Shown in pieces: positions 5,778-7,733 of a stretch of DNA of 7,733 nucleotides (the first letter of the stretch is position 1; every line of letters begins with the position of its first letter). The translations under genes were made by a program, and so were the position numbers. The stretch comes from Flavobacteriales bacterium (GTDB lineage Bacteria; Bacteroidota; Bacteroidia; Flavobacteriales_D; Sanyastnellaceae). The notes beneath the pieces were generated by a model. That model ran no database searches, was not told the DNA's origin, and saw nothing but the letters and a program-made list of their open reading frames with translations. The stretch spans positions 1 through 7,733 of the forward strand of contig JAPKAW010000080.1 of NCBI GenBank assembly GCA_028825055.1. The letters run 5' to 3'.

Positions 5778-7091
5778 ATGTCTCTAGAATTCCCCCTTTA
5801 TCGCGCTTTGAATGGATCGGATACTTTGTATCGAATCGATGGGCTAAGGCATTTTGTCGAGTGGCAGCCTTTAGGGAAGAGCCGTTGGTTGGTTCATGAG
5901 CACGTAGCCGAAATATATCCATCTCAGGTATTGGTTCAGTCTTTGATCCAAGCGGAGGATGCACAAGTGAAGCTATCTCGTGAAGAATGGAATTCTCGAC
6001 GATTGAAACGGGAAGAGCCTGAGCAAGAACACACTGTTGGAACGATTGCGAAGACAGCCGCAGACCCTGCAATCCAAGAGGGAATTGACCTCGCATCGTG
6101 GACGACATTTGGCATTTCAGCACATGCGGCGCATTGGATTTCGGCGCGTTCTGACGATGATGTTCGCTTTGCGTTGTCCTGGAGACAAGAGCGGAATTCT
6201 GCCCTGCTAGTTATGGGGGGAGGGTCCAATATGCTCATGCATGCTGACTGGGAAGGACTGGCTTTGCACGTGGGTATTCGCGGAGTTCGCGTTCTCAAGG
6301 ATGAAGATGGCCGCATTGAGGTGGTGGTCGGTGCCGGAGAAAACTGGCATGACTGGGTGATGTACGCGATGAAAAATGGGTGGCATGGATTGGAAAATTT
6401 GGCGCTCATTCCCGGGCAAGTGGGGGCGTCTCCGATGCAAAACATAGGGGCTTATGGCGTTGAATTGAAAGACCGCTTTCTTTGGCTGGAGGCCATCCAT
6501 GTGCAAACAGGATCCTTGAAACGCTTCGATGCAACGGCGTGTGAATTTGGTTACCGCGAGAGCATTTTCAAATCATCTGAAAAGGGGCAATGGATTATTG
6601 TTCGGGTAGCATTTTCGTTGGAAGAAAACGCCCCATTGCAAACCGGATACGGGGCGATTCAACAGGAACTCAAGGCCTTGCCTGAGCAATCGTGGACGCA
6701 CTCGGATGTGGCGAAAGCTGTGATGCACATACGCTCAACCAAGCTGCCTGATCCAAAAGAGTTGGGCAATGCGGGAAGTTTCTTTAAGAATCCTGTGCTC
6801 AGCTCGGATGAATTTAAGCCGTTGCAAACGGCCCATCCACAAGTGGCTCATTATCCGCAGTCGGATGGAAGTTTTAAAGTTGCCGCTGGGTGGCTCATAG
6901 AGCAAGCAGGTTGGAAGGGAAAACACAGAGGAACCCATGGGGTGCATGTCAATCAAGCGTTAGTTTTAGTGCATTATGGGGGGGCGACGGGAGCCGATAT
7001 TTGGCAGTTGGCCGAAGACATCATGCACGATGTTCGTTTGAAATATGGGGTTCAATTGGAGCCTGAAGTCAATCAGATTGGCCGACACTAG
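5778..7091 (+). CDS. murB: UDP-N-acetylmuramate dehydrogenase MurB (type I) with N-terminal extension
   Basis: MurB is the cytoplasmic FAD enzyme that reduces UDP-GlcNAc-enolpyruvate with NADPH to UDP-MurNAc, the second committed step of peptidoglycan synthesis. The core runs from about residue 105 (SWTTFGIS, 107-114) to the end. It shows the FAD-binding MGGGSNML (146-153), IPGQVGASPMQNIGAYGVEL (211-230), FGYRESIFK (257-265, with catalytic Arg260), GNAGSFFKNP (330-339, with the proton-donor Ser334) and LEPEV (427-431, with catalytic Glu430). The Tyr290-291 region and the long C-terminal part place it in type I, as in E. coli. At 437 residues it is about 95 longer than the usual 342: residues 1-104 precede the core. 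The ATG at 5778 is chosen because the upstream frame overlies the TPR gene, and there is no other Met until 146. It is divergent from the TPR gene across 86 bp. Confidence 0.95.
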   Translation: MSLEFPLYRALNGSDTLYRIDGLRHFVEWQPLGKSRWLVHEHVAEIYPSQVLVQSLIQAEDAQVKLSREEWNSRRLKREEPEQEHTVGTIAKTAADPAIQEGIDLASWTTFGISAHAAHWISARSDDDVRFALSWRQERNSALLVMGGGSNMLMHADWEGLALHVGIRGVRVLKDEDGRIEVVVGAGENWHDWVMYAMKNGWHGLENLALIPGQVGASPMQNIGAYGVELKDRFLWLEAIHVQTGSLKRFDATACEFGYRESIFKSSEKGQWIIVRVAFSLEENAPLQTGYGAIQQELKALPEQSWTHSDVAKAVMHIRSTKLPDPKELGNAGSFFKNPVLSSDEFKPLQTAHPQVAHYPQSDGSFKVAAGWLIEQAGWKGKHRGTHGVHVNQALVLVHYGGATGADIWQLAEDIMHDVRLKYGVQLEPEVNQIGRH

Positions 7092-7122
7092 ATGGCGTTT
7101 AAATGAATGCAGGCCCTGTCAC

Positions 7123-7155
7123 CCACCTTTCCATTCTGGGGAAATGGAATGGAGG
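7123..7155. terminator. Hairpin between convergent murB and PorP/SprF genes
   Basis: In the 103-bp gap between the two stops, CCACCTTTCCATT (7123-7135) faces AATGGAATGGAGG (7143-7155) across a 7-base loop (CTGGGGA). Eleven of 13 positions pair, with T-T and A-A mismatches, and the inner 7 bp are perfect. It begins 32 bp after the murB stop. No T-run follows directly on either strand (a T5 lies at 7173-7177, 18 bases on), so this is either an imperfect bidirectional terminator or an RNA 3'-end protecting hairpin. Confidence 0.4.
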
Positions 7156-7194
7156 CAACAGAGCCCACACTGGTTTTTCTGATCCGCTTAACTA

Positions 7195-7733
7195 TCAGAA
7201 AATGGGACAAGGCATGTAACGAGGCAATTGCGGCTTGTTGCGCCGCGTCGTTTGCCACGTGGCACTGAGTACGATTTCGTGACTTCCTCCTGTTGTTGCC
7301 AATCCTAGGCGACTAAGGGTCATGTCATAGCTGTAACCAATCTTCCAATTGTCTGCGCCATACCCAAGGATGAGGCTGACAGCGTCAACATCGGTGCCCC
7401 CTTCAATGGTGTGTCCGAATGGAAGTCCTTGGTACCAAAGTCCGATACTCAATGGCTGAGTATCATAGTAGATTCCGAGATCCATTTGATTGAATTGATC
7501 TTGCGCCATGTAGTTGAAAGCAACGACCATATCTCCATAATTCTTATTGCGAATGGGATCAACAAGGGCCATGCGGAATCCTCCGTGTACAGAAACACGG
7601 ACATCCATCGGGTCGATGAAGACGGGGTTCAAACTTTCATCGGGTGTGTTTAGGTGATCAAACGAGCACCCTAACCAGGTCTTCTTTCCGAGAAGGAGTA
7701 TTCCAGTGCCGAAATCAAAGTAATTCTGAGCCA
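7195..7733 (-). CDS. PorP/SprF-family (type IX secretion-associated) outer-membrane protein, 5' end beyond the window
   Basis: The minus frame is open from the right edge (first full codon at 7731) to TGA at 7195, giving 178 residues of a C-terminal part. There is no ATG-based start nearby: the TTG at 7632 sits in the middle of a conserved stretch and is not a start. The segment FDFGTGILLLGKKTWLGCSF followed by DHLNTPDES near the beginning, alternating beta strands such as DMVVAFNYMAQ and MDLGIYYD, and SLILGYG, WKIGYSYDMTLSRLG and GGSHEIVLSATW near the end are the family pattern. PorP/SprF proteins are outer-membrane beta barrels of about 300-350 residues. The namesakes are linked to type IX secretion and to SprB adhesin export in gliding, but Bacteroidota genomes hold many paralogs, so a specific partner cannot be assigned. 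The end (MPCPIF) fits a Cys-Pro-x-Phe ending seen in many members (recalled). A partner adhesin gene may lie beyond the right edge. Confidence 0.85.
   Translation of the reverse strand, partial: AQNYFDFGTGILLLGKKTWLGCSFDHLNTPDESLNPVFIDPMDVRVSVHGGFRMALVDPIRNKNYGDMVVAFNYMAQDQFNQMDLGIYYDTQPLSIGLWYQGLPFGHTIEGGTDVDAVSLILGYGADNWKIGYSYDMTLSRLGLATTGGSHEIVLSATWQTTRRNKPQLPRYMPCPIF

Noticed and set aside
5936..6445. Open frame of 169 codons on the minus strand inside murB
   Set aside because: It is antisense to conserved MurB motifs, and its composition (Ser, Cys, Arg rich) is that of a shadow frame.
7195..7632. A 145-codon gene starting at TTG 7632
   Set aside because: The frame continues upstream without a stop to the window edge through conserved PorP/SprF sequence, so this is an artificial start.
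1..7733. Mobile element, prophage, CRISPR array, toxin-antitoxin pair or defence island
   Set aside because: No terminal inverted repeats, transposase or integrase motifs, regular repeat-spacer pattern or small paired genes were seen; the AddB-like nuclease is a housekeeping repair type.

Overview
The window reads as an ordinary stretch of a Bacteroidota chromosome, most likely a Flavobacteriales-type lineage (inference). The signs are a PorP/SprF-family protein at the right edge, a DUF2147 protein, a helicase-dead AddB-like PD-(D/E)XK nuclease of the Bacteroidota type, no clear Shine-Dalgarno sequences before the starts, and a TAnnTTTG-type -7 box before one gene. Base composition looks moderate and even across the genes. 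I see no phage, transposon, CRISPR, rRNA or tRNA signal.

Layout, left to right. Positions 2-127 (+) hold the last 41 codons of a YihY/BrkB-family membrane protein. A 62-base gap with a 10-bp direct repeat follows. Positions 190-639 (+) encode a secreted DUF2147 protein. It converges on a leftward run of three genes, given here in transcription order: a TPR protein (5691 to 5062), the AddB-like nuclease (5111 to 2190) and a 14-helix-type polysaccharide flippase (2155 to 680). The first two overlap by up to 50 bp and the last two are 34 bp apart, so the three are probably one transcription unit. Divergent from the TPR gene, across 86 bp, is murB (5778-7091, +), whose product carries an extra N-terminal region of about 100 residues. 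murB converges on a PorP/SprF gene (7195 to beyond 7733, -), with a hairpin between them.

How they relate: murB (peptidoglycan precursor synthesis), the flippase (surface polysaccharide export), YihY, DUF2147 and PorP/SprF all concern the cell envelope. The nuclease belongs to recombinational DNA repair and would need an AddA-type helicase partner that is not in this window. No single new system is evident. The points most worth a second look are the N-terminal extension of MurB, and the end of the nuclease gene. There the fourth cysteine expected of an AddB iron-sulfur site is missing from the reading frame but present at the right spacing one frame over, in a frame that stays open into the flippase gene.
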